Of a stretch of 8,093 nucleotides of DNA, positions 6,230 through 8,093 are shown piece by piece. This stretch comes from a bacterium. GTDB taxonomy: Bacteria > Chloroflexota > Dormibacteria > UBA8260 > Bog-877. The notes under the pieces are model-generated. The model made no database searches and was not told the DNA's origin. It saw only the letters and a list, made by a program, of their open reading frames with translations. The stretch's first letter is position 1; the number at the start of each line of letters is the position of its first letter. The translations under genes were made by a program, and so were the position numbers. The stretch covers positions 1-8,093 of the forward strand of contig JAKAWF010000141.1 of the NCBI GenBank assembly GCA_021817025.1, read 5' to 3'.

Positions 6230-8093
6230 TCACCCCACCGAATACGGCCCCACGCCTTGGACCCTTATTGGCACCTCAAGCCAATGGAGCCCCCCCGTGC
6301 TAGTCGTGAACAGCTGACCGTTCAGGACCATCCAACCGCGGTTGTGGGTGCTGAAGCCGATCTCCGAAGGGGCAAGTCCAAAGGGAAGCTCGGTGTACGC
6401 ATGGGCGCTTCCGCGGGCCGATCCCAACCAGAGAGCGGCCGCAGGGTCATACCACCACTTTAGCGTTCCGGCCGCCCAGACCCACCCACCCGGCTGGATC
6501 GCGATAGTGCTCGGGTCTACCGGCGCCCGGGTGGTGTGAGTGAAGGCAATCCCTCCATTCTCATGCGCACGCCAGCCCCACTCGTGCATGCGCAGCAGCT
6601 CCGTGGTTCGGCCGCTGGAAAGAGCGCTCATGTCCGCGGGCTGCAAGGGGACCGTCAGATCAGTTGGCTTTAGGGGGTGCCAGGAGCTGCCGGCGTCCGT
6701 GGTGGTGATGACGTATTCCAGGTCTTGTCCGGTGGCTATGGCGGCGAATCCTCGGTCGGGGTTCTGGAAGTACAACCAGACAGGGGACCCGCCATTGCCG
6801 GGCCAACGCGTAGTGGTCCAGTGCGAACCTCCGTCGACGGTCCTTAGGAGGCGTTGCGGGGTGGTGGACGAGATCGCGTATCCCACCTGGAGCGAGGCCC
6901 AGGCGACCGGTGTGGCCGCCCCACCGGGCGGAGGGGTGGGCCCCTGGGTCCACTTCCTGCCCCCGTCACGGGTCTCCAGGCTGCTCAGTCCATATCCCAT
7001 GTCCACCTCGGCAACTCCCTGGGCAGGGTGGGCGGCGAAGAACTGGACTGCCTGGAGCGACGGCGGGGTCACCGCCCCTTGGACCTGCCATGTCTTACCC
7101 CGATTCGGGGAGGTGAGCAAGAGGGCCGCACCGTTGACCATCACCGTTCCTGCTGAGGACGACAAGGCAAAGCTCAGGATTGGAGCGATGGCGGGATGAG
7201 CCGGTGTGGGGATTCCGTGCCCATCGAGGCGCAACAATGCTTGCTCGCAGAAGAGGAAGGTCGAGCCGCACTGATCAGTGACTCCCCCCGCCACCAGAGC
7301 CTCGCCGGTGCCTGAGATGGCGACTCCGGTCAGTGGATATGCCGCCGATTTCGAGTAGAAGGTCCGTCGCCACTTGACCCCGCCGTCGCTGCTCGAGTAG
7401 ACCGCCTGCTGATGGTCGGAGGGCTCGCGGACGCCGGCTGAGCATGACAGCGTGCCTCCGACCACCGTGGCGAAGTTGCCTGAGGTGGCGACGGCGGCGA
7501 GCGGAGTATCGGAGCTCAGAAGCGTGTGGAACTTGGCTCCGGCGTCGCCGCTGCTGAGAAGCACTCCGCGGCTCCCCACCTGACCGGCCAGGAGAAGTGT
7601 GCCCTGGGCCGTCACGGCCGCTCCCGCGACGAGCACGTTCGGTGGCACACCGCGCAGCTCGGACCAGCCACTGGCTGGCTTGTAGACAAACAGCGGGAGG
7701 CGAGCGGGGATGGAGGGTGGTCGGGGCTGTCCCATCCCCGGGGCGGGACAAGTTTGCGCCCAGAGGTTGAGAGCGGAGGGGAAGGCGACGCAGAGAGCCC
7801 CTGTGCCGTCGCAACTCAGGGAATCGTAGGTTGCGGGTGGCGATCCCCGTAATGGCGCGACCGTCCACCGAGAGGCGCCGACTGGACCCGAAATCTGCGA
7901 CCAGCGGTTGGTTCCGCCGAGGGGATTGAAGCCCACCCCTAGGATCGACCCGTTGCTCAGGATCACCGCTGACATGAGGTCCATCGGGATGTGATGCAGC
8001 TGCCAGGGACCGGACGGATGGAGGCGGATCGCTACCAGGTTGCAATGCCCGAAAAGCTCGGCGCCGGCTCCGGCAGCCGCTACGTAGCTGGCC
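6230..8093 (-). CDS. BNR/Asp-box repeat protein, YCF48/sialidase-like beta-propeller (5' end missing)
   Basis: A long minus-strand frame is open from the window edge (8092) to a TGA at 6230-6232, 620 residues without a start inside the window. An internal Met at 7984 is not likely the true start because the frame continues upstream with protein-like sequence. At least seven Asp-box-like repeats occur in order: SSGDAGAKF, SSSDGGVKW, TSPNRGKTW, ETRDGGRKW, RTVDGGSHW, TTTDAGSSW and TTSTGGLHW. Such S/T-x-D-x-G-x-x-W repeats cap the blades of beta-propellers in sialidases and in photosystem II assembly factor-like proteins. Scattered Cys residues (SCDGTGALC, LSCSAG, DQCGSTFLFC) suggest a secreted protein with disulfides, but a signal peptide would lie outside the window. 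No catalytic sialidase residues can be assigned. It converges on the amidohydrolase gene, 86 bases away, and is probably unrelated to that cluster. Confidence 0.8.
   Translation of the reverse strand, partial: ASYVAAAGAGAELFGHCNLVAIRLHPSGPWQLHHIPMDLMSAVILSNGSILGVGFNPLGGTNRWSQISGPVGASRWTVAPLRGSPPATYDSLSCDGTGALCVAFPSALNLWAQTCPAPGMGQPRPPSIPARLPLFVYKPASGWSELRGVPPNVLVAGAAVTAQGTLLLAGQVGSRGVLLSSGDAGAKFHTLLSSDTPLAAVATSGNFATVVGGTLSCSAGVREPSDHQQAVYSSSDGGVKWRRTFYSKSAAYPLTGVAISGTGEALVAGGVTDQCGSTFLFCEQALLRLDGHGIPTPAHPAIAPILSFALSSSAGTVMVNGAALLLTSPNRGKTWQVQGAVTPPSLQAVQFFAAHPAQGVAEVDMGYGLSSLETRDGGRKWTQGPTPPPGGAATPVAWASLQVGYAISSTTPQRLLRTVDGGSHWTTTRWPGNGGSPVWLYFQNPDRGFAAIATGQDLEYVITTTDAGSSWHPLKPTDLTVPLQPADMSALSSGRTTELLRMHEWGWRAHENGGIAFTHTTRAPVDPSTIAIQPGGWVWAAGTLKWWYDPAAALWLGSARGSAHAYTELPFGLAPSEIGFSTHNRGWMVLNGQLFTTSTGGLHWLEVPIRVQGVGPYSVG

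Noticed and set aside
6140..6463. Plus-strand frame overlapping the amidohydrolase stop by GTGA, as if a fifth cluster gene.
   Set aside because: Most of it lies antisense to the Asp-box protein gene, and its product is compositionally random with no recognised domain.

Overview
The window is high-GC bacterial DNA whose genes are spaced and led by Shine-Dalgarno sites in the normal bacterial way. TTG start codons and a BNR/Asp-box repeat protein would fit an actinobacterial, chloroflexotal or Dormibacterota-like soil organism. No marker gene is present, so the lineage is a guess.

Layout. (1) Bases 1-78 are the last 25 codons of an unidentified gene. (2) 119-1324 encodes a type II sulfide:quinone oxidoreductase. 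(3) 1325-1656 is a non-coding gap of about 330 bases with small hairpins and a weak -10-like box. (4) 1657-6143 is a tight four-gene plus-strand cluster: a xanthine dehydrogenase/CoxL-type molybdenum hydroxylase large subunit, an OsmC-family protein, a short-chain dehydrogenase, and a metal-dependent amidohydrolase of the ACMSD-like (COG2159) type. The first two genes overlap by ATGA, the next pair is 2 bases apart, and the last is 49 bases further on. (5) 6230-8093 is a converging minus-strand gene for a BNR-repeat protein whose start lies beyond the window.

The main observation is that the OsmC gene reads through an in-frame TGA at 4188-4190. It lies exactly where OsmC proteins have their first catalytic cysteine, and the conserved fold continues in the same frame on both sides. 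Just downstream, a hairpin meets the published bacterial SECIS rules: its apical loop starts after 19 intervening bases, has G in its second position, and closes on a perfect 5-bp stem. I therefore annotate 3948-4496 as one gene for an OsmC-like selenoprotein with selenocysteine at residue 81. A plain ORF caller would split it into two fragments.

How the genes may work together is inference. The molybdenum hydroxylase would hydroxylate an organic substrate, the SDR would oxidise or reduce an alcohol or ketone, and the amidohydrolase would hydrolyse or decarboxylate a product. The selenoprotein would remove peroxides made nearby or carry out a thiol/selenol step. Sulfide:quinone oxidoreductase upstream adds sulfide and persulfide chemistry but is separated by the gap and may be a different transcription unit. 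No FAD or 2Fe-2S partner subunit of the molybdenum enzyme, and no selenocysteine machinery (selA, selB, selC, selD), is in the window.
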